The position numbers were made by a program, and so were the translations under genes. The notes beneath the pieces are model-generated. The model worked only from the letters and a program-made list of their open reading frames with translations. It made no database searches and was not told the DNA's origin. 64,000 nt of DNA, from NCBI RefSeq assembly GCF_004027225.2, contig NC_044278.2, forward strand, positions 101,300,743-101,364,742, given 5' to 3'. This document shows, in pieces, positions 1-10,500 of the stretch. The number at the start of each line of letters is the position of its first letter. Position 1 is the first letter of the stretch. The DNA comes from Strigops habroptila. Taxonomy: Eukaryota > Chordata > Aves > Psittaciformes > Psittacidae.

Positions 1-445
1 TACCTGGCCAATCACTTCATCATGGAAATTTATCAAGTTGGTCAGGCACAACTTGCCTTGGTGAAGCCATGCTGACAACTGATCATTTCTTTGTCCTTGA
101 CGTGCTTGAAGGCTGTTTCCAGGATTAGCTGATCCATCACCTTCCCAGGGGTTGAGGTGAAGCTGACCAGCCTGTAGTTTCCTGGGTCATCCTTCTCACC
201 CTTCTTGAAGATGGGGGTGACATGTGCTTTCCTCCAACCCTGGGGCTCTTCTCCCAGTTGCCATGATCAAAGATGATTGAGAATGACCTTGCAATGACAT
301 CTGCCCTCAGCTCTTGTAGGTACATTCCACTATGGCCAATGGATTCAGAGAGGTGCAGGTTACACCAGCCTTTCTCCTCTGTCTCTGAGACCTGGCATTC
401 CTGAGGGAAATCACACTCCTTTGGCATGACTTGTTTTTCACAACT
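1..445 (-). mobile_element. CR1 LINE fragment, reverse-transcriptase region
   Basis: Read on the minus strand, this piece encodes the region before and at the start of the CR1 ORF2 reverse transcriptase. It shows 'ADVIARSFSIIFDHGNWE', then a stretch like 'KKGEKDDPGNYRLVSFTS', 'PGKVMDQLILE' and 'CQHGFTK'. The order and wording match the CR1 pattern ([11 protein letters not shown]...PGKVMEQ...). Neither the start of ORF2 nor the CR1 3' tail is visible, and the element runs off the left edge of the window. The reading frame shifts between segments, so this is a dead, fairly old copy. The outer boundary near 445 is approximate. Confidence 0.8.
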
Positions 446-864
446 CACATTAGCTGCCGTTAATACCTTTTAGATGGCTGAAAATTGATTGCTTAATAAT
501 TCATTTATAGACTTTTTAGAGCAGAAGCGAGACTGCCTGGGCAGCAGATTCCCGGGTCTTCCGCTCCGCTCCCCTTTGAGACGTTTCTTTCGCCCTGACT
601 CACTTCTGTCAGTGCTTCCACTTTCCATCAGCTCTTGCAAACAATTACCAAAGGTCTTTGATCACTGTGGGATGAATCTCGCCTCCTGTTCTTCCAGCCT
701 CAGGTCACAACTAGGCTGTTTAGCACTGCTGGAAGGCACAGCACGCCCCCCCTCCGCACCCGCGGGGCGCTGTAGGAACCGCAGGAGCACAACCTACCGC
801 GGGTGCCAAGGGGACCGCGGGGCGCGGCCATCAGCACCTGCTCGGCAGAGAATACTAACAGCGC

Positions 865-870
865 GTCTCT

Positions 871-921
<51 letters not shown>

Positions 922-938
922 GAGCCCACCCAGGGACG
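865..938 (+). tRNA. tRNA-Asn (anticodon GTT)
   Basis: A 74-base sequence folds as a standard cloverleaf. The acceptor strands GTCTCTG and CAGGGAC pair over seven positions with one G-T pair, and G follows as discriminator base. The anticodon GTT is at 899-901, flanked by CT and AA in the loop. The A box is at 872-883 (TGGCGCAATCGG) and the B box at 917-927 (GGTTCGAGCCC). There is no intron. The sequence is the usual vertebrate tRNA-Asn type and shows no damage, so it is probably functional. T-run terminators follow at 949-952 and 967-971. It supplies asparagine tRNA for cytosolic translation and is transcribed by RNA polymerase III. Confidence 0.97.
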
Positions 939-948
939 AAATGTGGCC

Positions 949-971
949 TTTTACGGTAACCTCGTCTTTTT
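949..971 (+). terminator. Pol III T-run terminators of tRNA-Asn
   Basis: Four T at 949-952, eleven bases after the tRNA end, then five T at 967-971. Runs of four or more T on the non-template strand stop RNA polymerase III. The second, longer run would act as a backup. Confidence 0.7.
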
Positions 972-1167
972 CCTCCCCGGCTGGGTCCAGCCTGCGCTGC
1001 CCTTATACCGCTGGGAGCTGCCTGAGAGCTGCACTCAGCTCCGGGCCTCGCCGTCCGGCGGAAGAAGCCTTTCCATGGCCACTGCCGGGGAGGGCGATCT
1101 GTGCAGCGCCGCCGCGCTCCCTGTGCTCGGTCAAAGGCGGCCGCAGAAAAATACAGTGTTGCCGAGA

Positions 1168-1240
1168 GTTTCCGTAGTGTAGTGGTTATCACGTTCGCCT
1201 AACACGCGAAAGGTCCCCGGTTCGAAACCGGGCGGAAACA
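1168..1240 (+). tRNA. tRNA-Val (anticodon AAC)
   Basis: A 73-base cloverleaf: acceptor strands GTTTCCG and CGGAAAC pair perfectly, with discriminator A at 1240. The anticodon AAC is at 1201-1203 in a CT-AAC-AC loop. The A box starts at 1175 (TAGTGTAGTGG) and the B box is at 1219-1229 (GGTTCGAAACC). There is no intron, and the sequence matches the common vertebrate tRNA-Val(AAC) as I remember it. It lies 229 bases downstream of tRNA-Asn on the same strand and has its own promoter boxes. A six-T terminator follows at 1249-1254. It looks intact and functional. Confidence 0.97.
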
Positions 1241-1248
1241 CTTTCCAC

Positions 1249-1254
1249 TTTTTT
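1249..1254 (+). terminator. Pol III terminator of tRNA-Val (T6)
   Basis: Six T in a row, starting nine bases after the tRNA end. This is a strong RNA polymerase III stop signal. Confidence 0.8.
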
Positions 1255-4200
1255 GGTCCTTCCCGCGTCACCACGGACGTCATTTCCCCGGTTTCTCCTT
1301 TAAGACTCGCACAGCGTGGAGGCGATCCCACACGGCGAGGAATACACATGTCGCCGCGCGGGAGAAGGCGAACCGCCGCCCGGACGAGGGGCAAGGGCCG
1401 GGCTGGGTGCTCTATGTGGGAGAGTTGGCTCATTCCCCTGCACAAGCTTCTCCTCTGCAAGGATACTTCTTCCCCATCTGTGTGGAAGGATGACCTAAAG
1501 GAGGAGAATCGAGTCTCAGGGGAGGGGATAAATTTCCTGCAGTGCACATAAAGAAGACACTGGGGAAAGCAGTCTGGGTTCTTCCTGTTTCAGGTGAAGT
1601 GAAAGACTGAGATAGGGCAAAAGCTTCAAAAATAGTATGATTCCACCACCAAATAATAGCATTGAACCTGCTTTTCCTGAACAGCCACAGGTGTAGAAGA
1701 TATTTGGTCCTAGGAACCACTTAAGTTTGGGCTGGAGATAATGCCCGTTAAGGATAACATTTATGGTGCTGCGGCACAAAGCATTTTGAAATCTTATCCT
1801 GCCCGGGCAAAGCAAGGCTTGAAGGCAGAGGGATCCTCACTGGAATGAAGTGCTATATTAGGAAATTCAAGTGCCCAACTTCTTTCTCACAGCTTCCCCG
1901 TCACTTAAATCTTTCTCTGCTACACCAGTGGAAAGAGCAAGCCAGTGACAATAGGAATATAGAAAAATAAAACAACCTACACAAAAGGTAGAGTTACAGT
2001 ATGAAGAACTAAAACACTGTTTAAAGGCTCAAATACGTATTTTGTACATAAAAATTATGGGCCATCCTCTCTCTAAGCCAACAAGGTTGAGCACGCACAC
2101 TCCACTAACAGAGGAATATAAAATAATGGGGGACTCTCCCACTCTTCAGGTCTCCACCTCTCCACGTTTGCATTGACAGGTTCTGCAACAGGACCAGTCA
2201 CCAGGACCACAGACCATTTTTGTAAACAGGAGCAGGCAGATGCCTCCTTGCCACGTGCTCCCAAACCCTGCCTTGGGCATCAGAGAAGCCCCTTTTGATA
2301 GTCATTTACATAAAAGAGTAATACAGACCCATGTCCAGGGAGAAACATCTCCCAAGAGCTTCTTCAGACTCTCTAGAAAACATGAGCTGGAGGCATCCAG
2401 CCCCAGCGGGTTATCCAGACCTTCTTTACACTCCTTCCCCAGAATTTGCTTTCTCCATGAGCCCCATGGCTTCACCGCGATCTCCTTTGCTGTGCAGCTT
2501 CAGCATCCCCCTGTAAACATCTACACTGTCTTTGTGCACAGTGGTGCACACTCCATCAGCCTTGGAATCCTGTTAACCTTATTCTCCTTCTTGCTCTGTC
2601 TGCATGCTGTCTTAGATCTCTGCTCAGGCTGCAAGCTCTTCCACTCCGAGTCTGAATCCTGGCAGACTTTAAAGCACAGCACGCACCTAGAGCTGGATTA
2701 TCTGCTCGGAATCCAACGTGCTTTGCTCTAAGCACAAAAGGGCTACCTGGAGAATAGCAGCTGTTTAGCTTTGCAAAAGGAACAGAGACAGGATGCAATA
2801 GTTGTCATTGCATACATTGTCAGGAAGGGAATAATTATTTACAGCAAAAACCAATGCTGGAAAAATACATGGCAATAGCCAGCCATGAAAAACATCAAGA
2901 TGAAAATCAGGTTTTGTAATCAGCACCACAACAAATTTCTAGATCAGTGCTCTAGTGGGTATACAGCTAAAAATCCATCCAGGCAGCTCCTTTGCAGATG
3001 GGCTGCTTCATTGCAGGAAAGATGTGAGAGACAGCCCTTTTTTTCCCCTGTACTCTTGAATATATCACAAAGTACTAAGATCTGAATCAAAGCGCCAGAG
3101 CTGATTCTGAACTAAAATCTGTAAATGTCTAAGTACCACGATTGTGCCTTTCCCAAATCAGAAGACACAGACTGACAATATTATGTGACGCAAGAGATGA
3201 AGAAACATGTAAAATATCACACATTCAAGTGCTCAAGGCTATTAGGTTTTTGGAAATATACCCTGTAACGCTGATAAAACCACCAAAATACAGTGACTAA
3301 CTTCTGCTCACTAATCATATTTGCTATATGCCCACCTAGTGTCGTTCTAATTGACAGAAAACTAATACAATGCCTTGTGTTCTTTTTATGGCAAATAAAA
3401 AGCTGCATTTTAAGGCTAGTCTCAAAACAAGAAGTCCAGTAACCACTGAATTCCAACATTTGCTTTGGTCATGGGGTTTTCATTCAATTTCAGCTGAATC
3501 CTCACTTGCACCCGATCAGAGGTGGTAAAACATTTATGGAAACAGACAAAGCTGCACAGCATCATCTTTAGTGAACTATTTCAGGAAAATAAAAGGCAGC
3601 AAAAAACTTGCAGCACTAACAGATTTAGTTTTATACTTACTTTAATCTCAAGTGCTATTTATTTGCTCTTGGAGCCTTTATACGTGTGTGTACCCATGCT
3701 GTATCCACGCAGCTGCTGACTGAGGACTCTTGACATCAGGAGGTCTCTTCCTCGTGGTGCCCTGTGCATTCTGTATCCCACCAACTCCAGGCTTGCCCCT
3801 TCACTCACCCCTGGGTCTGTGGCATGTCTGGAGCCAGCAGTGAGAGACTTGCCACTCCACAGCTGCAGGTAGCTGCCACTCAGTCACTCACAGCAGCTCC
3901 CCACTGCTTGGGGAAACCTCTACAAGTGGTCAGGGGTGGGAGACACAACGCTTGTTAGTGTTTTACATATATAGAAACCGCTGGTTGCAAAACTCCACAG
4001 GAAAATCCTATCACCCCCCTCAAGTCTTGCAGAGGCACCTGGTTTATTCACAGATAAATCAAACTCTAATTTTGGTCAGCATTTTAAGATTTTTAATGAG
4101 GGAATTCACAAACAGGCCAATATCTCACCAGCTGTACACCGGCACTTTGCATTCAGAATCCGTGGATTTGTTTTCTACTGTAACGTTACCAATTACACTG

Positions 4201-5324
4201 AAAACAAAGACGGAGCTCAAGTTCTTTACAAAGACTTGTATCTCAAGAATGAAACCATTCCTTGCCTGAAGTGCCAGTTCCATAAACGTGTATGTAATTG
4301 CAACAGAAATAGCTTGGCAAGGTGAGTTCAGTGCCACTGACAGTTTTTCAAACACTTCTTGAACCCGGTTCAAGCAATCCAAGACCGTTTAGATCTGTAG
4401 CCATGCCTTGTAATAACAAATACGTTCAACTACACCTACTGGAAGAGCAAGACTGAGGATTTAATTCTTTTAACTTGAGATCCAAATCAATGAAAAAAAT
4501 GCAGAATACCTCTAAAAATGACTGAAATAAAGACTTGCAGAGAAAAATCTTGTTATTTTCAAGTGCAAGAAAAATGTACAGCTAATCTAATTTAGCATAT
4601 AATATCCTGAGGTCTGTGTCTGTGAATTTAAAAGACTCCCAACCATCAAAATGGAAGCTACACAAATCCAGAAACACCAAGATGTGAATCCCTCTGCTTA
4701 CTCACTGCTGCACTGCCACATTTTCCATTATTTTCTTCCTATTGGCCTTGCCTCTCCTTGGCACACTCACATATAGATGGGGTACACTGTTCTAGCCATG
4801 AAAATCTCCTAGTGACAACAGTAATGGGTGTTAACTTACAGTTTAATTCTTAGAAACCTTTCTTCTATTAGTGAATTTGTAGCTATGAATAATCTACAGT
4901 TACATCTGATATTCCTTCTCAGTGCTGCAAACATTGGCCTGAATCTTAGTAATTTTACTTAAAAAATAACCTGGCTCAGAAGAATATTCTGCCAAATTGT
5001 ATTTTCAGTTACCCAGGATGAAAATTCAATACATGCCCTAACTTTAAATAGGAAAATGTCTACCATGCATCTGCCCTTCCTTGGATCCAAGGGGTGTACA
5101 CATCAGAGTGAGCTTACACAACAGTAATTTTGAGAACAGAGTTCCTAGCAGAATAACAGCCTCCAGTTTAGTGTTGCAAATGATCTTTGTATCAAAGGAT
5201 GCAAACATCTCTGGTTACAGAAGGTACTTTTGTTTTCTTGGGGTTTTTCTTAAATGTCAGACAAAGTAACTTCATGAATTGGGTGATCACTACTACCTAA
5301 ACAATATTTCTTATACCATTACAT
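1255..5324. other. Intergenic stretch between the tRNA pair and the USPL1 3' end
   Basis: I see no gene, tRNA or clear mobile element here. Open frames are short and lack splice context or family resemblance. The stretch separates two convergent transcription units: the tRNA genes pointing right and USPL1 pointing left. Confidence 0.55.
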
Positions 5325-5657
5325 CATGAAGACTACTGAAGTTTATTACTTCTCAAACTCAGTAGAATATGGATAAGTTTTCCATATTAAAAGCAGCAAA
5401 AATTAAGACTCATAGGTGCTTTTAGTTAAAAGTCATCATTATATCTGACAGGTAAAATAACTGCTTCTCAGAATAATAAAATGCATTAAAACCTTATTTG
5501 TCTGCTACAATAAAATAAAAAAAAAACCAACCTCAAATAGAAATTGTTCAAGTACAGCCAGTGTGCAATTAAACTAGTTAGAAAATATAATTTAATAGTG
5601 CTTTGTTTCAAAATATACATAATATTGAAAAATACTCAAACCCAAGAAACCGAATAT
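5325..5657 (-). other. USPL1: Putative USPL1 3' untranslated region
   Basis: The segment follows the USPL1 stop codon on the minus strand and is AT-rich. The lower boundary is inferred from the AATAAA at 5342-5347 plus a typical 10-30 base spacing to cleavage. An earlier ATTAAA (minus strand of 5591-5596) could give a much shorter 3' UTR, and longer forms cannot be excluded. Confidence 0.5.
5342..5347 (-). promoter_or_regulatory. USPL1: Polyadenylation signal AATAAA for USPL1
   Basis: The + strand TTTATT reads AATAAA on the minus strand, about 310 bases past the stop codon. A G/T-rich stretch follows on the minus strand (around 5285-5305), as expected downstream of a cleavage site. This is a sequence-only call; transcript 3' ends would settle it. 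Confidence 0.5.
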
Positions 5658-7540
5658 TTACCAAGTTTCAAACAAAGTTTCATCAAAATGAGGTAAGTCT
5701 ATGTCACCTGCCATTGAGCTCGGTGCTGAAATGGAGAACAGGTCTTCAAGGATGTCCTCCCTTGTAGGACTTTCAAAAGCAAGTTTTTTCACACTGGATT
5801 TGCTTACTGTATGAAGTTCTGAATTACTGTCCTTTCCAGGACTGTAATAATTATGGTCCTCACTTGTCACTGCTGCATGTGGCACACTGGTCTTCTCATC
5901 AGACGCTGTTGCTGGAACACTGCTATCCACCATTTCCATATACATACATTCATCCTCACTTTTTGGAGCCTCTAAGGAAGCAACAGTTGAAGTAGGGGAC
6001 AGTAACTCTGCCAGTATTTCATCATTGTTAGTGCACCCTGATACAGAGTTTGTGCTGAATTCAGATGCATTATCTGCAGCATCAATCTGACACTGCAGCT
6101 CCCTTAAAAAGCTCTGCAATAATTCACTGTCGTTGTGAGATTCTGCCTGTGGTGCAGTGCTTTTATCTCCATTCACAGGTTTTCCATGTTTCATCTGTTC
6201 CACTGCCAGCCTATCTAATGAAGCCAACTTCTTCTTTTTAGCATTAAGTTTTTTTAACAGTTTTAGCCGAAGTTTTTTTGTTTGGTCACTCTCTGACTCC
6301 TCTGCCTTCGCAGAGTTATGGCTATGTGACTGGAACTGAGTAGCTTTACCTGAGGTACCTAAAGTACTTCCTGACTTAGTCCATGTTGGACCTTCAGTAG
6401 TGGTATGACTTGCTGTTGGAAGACGAGTGCTTTGAGAAAATCCTCTAAAAGTTGATAAACGATGAATATTATTGCTTTGAGGAACCACTGACTTCAGGGC
6501 CTCAGTGATTTTGTTTGTACCTCTGCTTTGAAATCCACCAAAGTTACTTGCTCCCTTAATTGGCAACTGCACCTCACTTATTTTTTGCATTGAGGGAGTT
6601 CTGCAACTTCTCTCATTCTTCAGAGCTGAGGCACTCGAAGGCATAAAAGAAGTATTCTTCTTTAATAATTTCTTTACCCAGCTTCCTACAAATCCTCTTT
6701 TTTGGTCTTTGTGTGAAGGCTGAAAAGAATTATTGGCAGCAGCAGAATTGGCAACCTGAGAATTCACTACAGTTTTGCTTGCATCTTTTAAGTCAGGTGA
6801 TTTTTGTATAATATTCTCTACTGGTGACAACTTCTTGTTTAGCTGTAGTTCTGAATTTAATCCATGCAAATCAGTTCTGCCATCTGTTCTTTGAGCAAGT
6901 GAGTCAGATGGGTCAGGGTGGTGGGTTTCGGGCACAGGAGGAGTAATATTTGTTGGGTTCAACTTTTCTAGAGGTAAGCAGATGCCGGAATTTTCATATA
7001 ACATGCATTTATTGCTCATAGTTAGACTAGTTCCAGCAAACTCTCCTGTACACAGAGTGTGAGGTGAAAAAGCTGATTCCTGCTGTTGGGGTGTGCCCAT
7101 TTCAACAACAGGGTTATTTCCCACCACTTGCCCATTTGGCAGTGATTTACCTTCTGAGTTAACTTGAATTTCTTCAAGCATCAGTGTTGCAAGATCATCA
7201 TGTGCCAGATTTTCTAAACCACGAGGAACGATACTTTCATCCTCAGCTACCCGCTGCTGCTTCTTATCTGGATTTCTCATAGAATCCTCTTTGACATGTT
7301 CTGCAGGTATTCTGTCTACAGTGTTATCAAAACCACAGTGTAACACTGTGGAATCTGACTGTACATTATTGAGAGGAAAATCTTCAATATTTCTACTCTG
7401 GAACTGTGAATTTGGTTCTTCTGACACGTGTGATGTTTTCTTTTCCCAGATAGCAATATGAATCTCTGAAGGAGGAACTCCAAAACTTGTATGTCTCTTG
7501 CAATATGGCCCCTTTAAATCATCACATTCAAGCCAACTTC
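5658..7540 (-). CDS. USPL1: USPL1 coding exon 8 (terminal, residues 465-1090)
   Basis: The acceptor TTTTTCAG sits just above 7540, and the exon opens with [15 protein letters not shown], which carries the catalytic Asp (about D470). The protease domain ends with [11 protein letters not shown] near residue 498. The remaining 590 or so residues are largely disordered and include the conserved blocks [19 protein letters not shown] and HNYYSPGK, a Lys/Leu-rich stretch ([19 protein letters not shown]) and the C-terminal [13 protein letters not shown] before the stop. Human USPL1 also keeps this C-terminal half in one large exon. Confidence 0.96.
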
Positions 7541-10500
7541 CTGAAAAATAAACAGCAACTAGTGTACAGACTCAAAGACTTAAAATTGAAGTCACTATCC
7601 TCAGACTCTTGTCAAGTATTTCTATTACCCCATTCCCCTGATAAGCAGAAAATAAAGGTTTTCTCCATTCTTTATTACATCAGAGAAAACTGGGAGATTT
7701 TCACTGTAAAAAGATCAAACACAAGCAGAATTTGCAGCAATATTATTACAGGCCAGAGCAGGTCAACACAAAAAAAGTAAGCTAAGGGGTTTTTTTTATC
7801 TGAGCTAATGATGTGACTGATCTTGTCTGAAAATACCTGCACAGGTCTGAGTAAAGAGACAGCTCTCAAACAAAGTTTCTCTGTAGGCTTTTACATTGGC
7901 TGGCTGGGAGGCACAGGGGTTTAAGAGAACCTGCTCATCTAATAATCTGCATCATCTTCTGCAAATTGTCCATAGATCATGAGCAAATATTTTACAGCTT
8001 TAAGAATTTAAAAATACATATATAGGATGTATAGGATGTTCCTAACTAGGCACTTCCTAGCTGCTTCCTCTTCCTACTTCTTAAACTCTGGCATTATGAT
8101 TTAGACAATTTTCATGTTATCACCCTCGATAACACTACACTCCATTCTCTTTATAGAAACATGAGAATCAAAATATCAACTTTTCATCTTCTCTGATTAT
8201 GAAGTTCCTATCAATGGTAGAACCATCACACCATCAGTCATGTTTCTAACACGGATTTGTACCTCCCACCCCTCAGGCACAAAAAAGTTCAAAAATGAAA
8301 AGAAACTTCATTAATGCTGGTAGTTCCACAGGTTCCTCTGTTTTCAGCCAAGAATGGATTAATAACTGACTTCAAACTAACAAACACCTTATGTCCCACA
8401 GCTGTGCTCACACTGTATTTTTTAACTTTTACAAGGTTATTACAGAAAACAAATCTACCCAAGTAACTTTTGCCAGCAAGTACAGTGTAAGGCAAGACAC
8501 TTTTTCAGTTAAAGCAAACTGAAACCTTCACCCTGAGTAACAAAGTTCCCACAATTATTCACAAAATTTTAATATGAAGTTTAGAATCCAGACAAAAGAA
8601 ATTCTTGTTCTTATATATGGACTGTTGAGAGTATTGCAGTAACCCCTAAAACAGTATTTGATGTAGATTCATGAAGTATTATAATAGAATTTATGGTTCT
8701 TACCATCAGAATTCAAAGACCAGGTTATGAAGTGCTGCTTATCTGTTTGATACTGAACAATAGACGTTATTTGGTAGGTGTTTTCTTCAAACTGAAATGA
8801 ATAGTTCTCCAGGTTGTTGTGTGGCAAGCCTTCTACGAAATGTAACATTAATATTGAGGGTACTCTAATAAAGAAACAAGAACGAACCAGTTTATTTCAA
8901 CAAAATAGTGGCAAAAGTTCCTCATGAAAAAGTATCTCAAAGAGTCCTGCCCTTTCTATTCTGCTCTCACACAGGACTCTTCAGATTGCACAGTAGTCAA
9001 AGGATAAGAATACCCCAACTGGATATTCCATTTTGTTATGGATTAGGGGGAAAAATCAATACCACATAAAGGATTTTTGAAGTGGGGAAAATGTGAAAAA
9101 AATAGGACACAACTGTGCCATAACCACAATAGGAAAGGACATTGTTCTGAAGTCCAACTAGTAAATGGATGATCAAACAACATTTTTATCCACCAATGGC
9201 AGGGGTTGTGAAATAGCTGACACTGGATATCAGCTGTCTATATTTACTACTCGGTAGTAAGTATTTATGACGTAGCTCAAACACATGCACTGGTCAGCGT
9301 GTTAAAAACTGCTCTCTGTTTCACGTTTATTAAACACTATTTGTCCTTTCAGCATTTAAGAATTATCTAAAATCTTAAAAAGCATTTATCAGAATTTAAT
9401 GTTTAGAACCTCTGCAAACCCAAGATAACAGTTTTGGTTTTGAAAGTGATACGTTCAGTAAATTAAGTCTCAGAATTTTACGTATTTTACTTTCGAGTTC
9501 ACATATTCAAACTTACTTTTCCAAAACCATCTGTCTTCTTTGAGATCTATCACTACAGTTATTACATGGTCCAACATGAGTAGCGTTAAGTGGGTGCCAA
9601 TCAGGGATTATATTTGTGAATGTCGTTAGTGTTTTCCTAAACCTGGATACACACAGAGAGTGAAAAAAAAAAACCACAAAACACACAAAAATAGAAAAAA
9701 GAAAGAAAAAAAAAGAGTAAGTTGAGTTGCTGGTCAGAACACAATAAATATACACACTTTATTAGGAGAAAAAAGTTATAAAAATGTTAAGGCAAAGCCA
9801 AATTCTACTCATATTCATGCCATTTGTGTGAATTCCAAAAGCCACCACTTGTTTTCAGCAGCTCTGTGGCCTTCAGTTTCACATTATTTGCTCTTTCTCC
9901 CTAAGCATGTAATGTCTGTTTCCGTCCCAACGTTAGACAGACCTTTTACCACGTTCTGTGCAATTTACTGGCTAACACAGAATCTCAAGGAGAGAGGAAG
10001 AGGCAACAAATTACCTCACAATCCATCTTATACAAGGTCTTGTTTTCAAAAAACAGTACACTGAGAGCAGAGATTACACAGAGGTTATATTGTATAAAAA
10101 TACAATGTACGGGATATTAAAGTGAAATAACATAGTATATTCATTCACCAGCTACAGAAAGGACTTCCTTTATATTCAACCTAACCTATTTTTTCAACTT
10201 TAAAAAAACCAACCACAGTATGTAACAAAGGCCTTTGAACACATCCTATTAACCAGGACTATACATTAGCTGGCAGTGTAACAGACAGCATTAATCTCAT
10301 CTCACTTGTGGATCTAGAATTCTATTGTATAAACCTAAGATAGCGGAGAGAAACAGGTATTTTTCAAGTAAAGTGAGCTGTCTTCTGAAGGTGTCTCTCT
10401 TTTCGTGCCTACTTTAAAGGAGCCTAAATTACTAGCTTGTACCTGCAGCTACACAGAAGTAAATCAATTCTCAAGAAACTAACTCCCTGTAATACTATTT

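Larger units (their letters stand above)
730..1420. other. GC-rich, CpG-rich domain around two tRNA genes
   Basis: Base composition rises sharply here and CpG dinucleotides are frequent, in contrast to the AT-rich flanks. The domain encloses both tRNA genes and looks like an open, unmethylated Pol III domain, which is an inference. No protein-coding exon is supported: the open frames across it are long only because stop codons are scarce in GC-rich sequence, and they run straight through the tRNA genes. Confidence 0.6.

Noticed and set aside
865-1240. tRNA-derived SINEs instead of real tRNA genes
   Set aside because: Both cloverleaves are complete, with correct acceptor pairing, anticodon loops and nearby T-run terminators, and neither has a SINE body or A-rich tail.
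489-1547. Open frames across the tRNA region
   Set aside because: They read through the two tRNA genes and reflect GC-rich sequence; no protein similarity was noticed.
9513-9755. 80-codon minus-strand frame with a Phe-rich start, like a membrane segment
   Set aside because: The Phe-rich part is the pyrimidine tract of the intron. Only 9517-9642 is coding, as a USPL1 exon.
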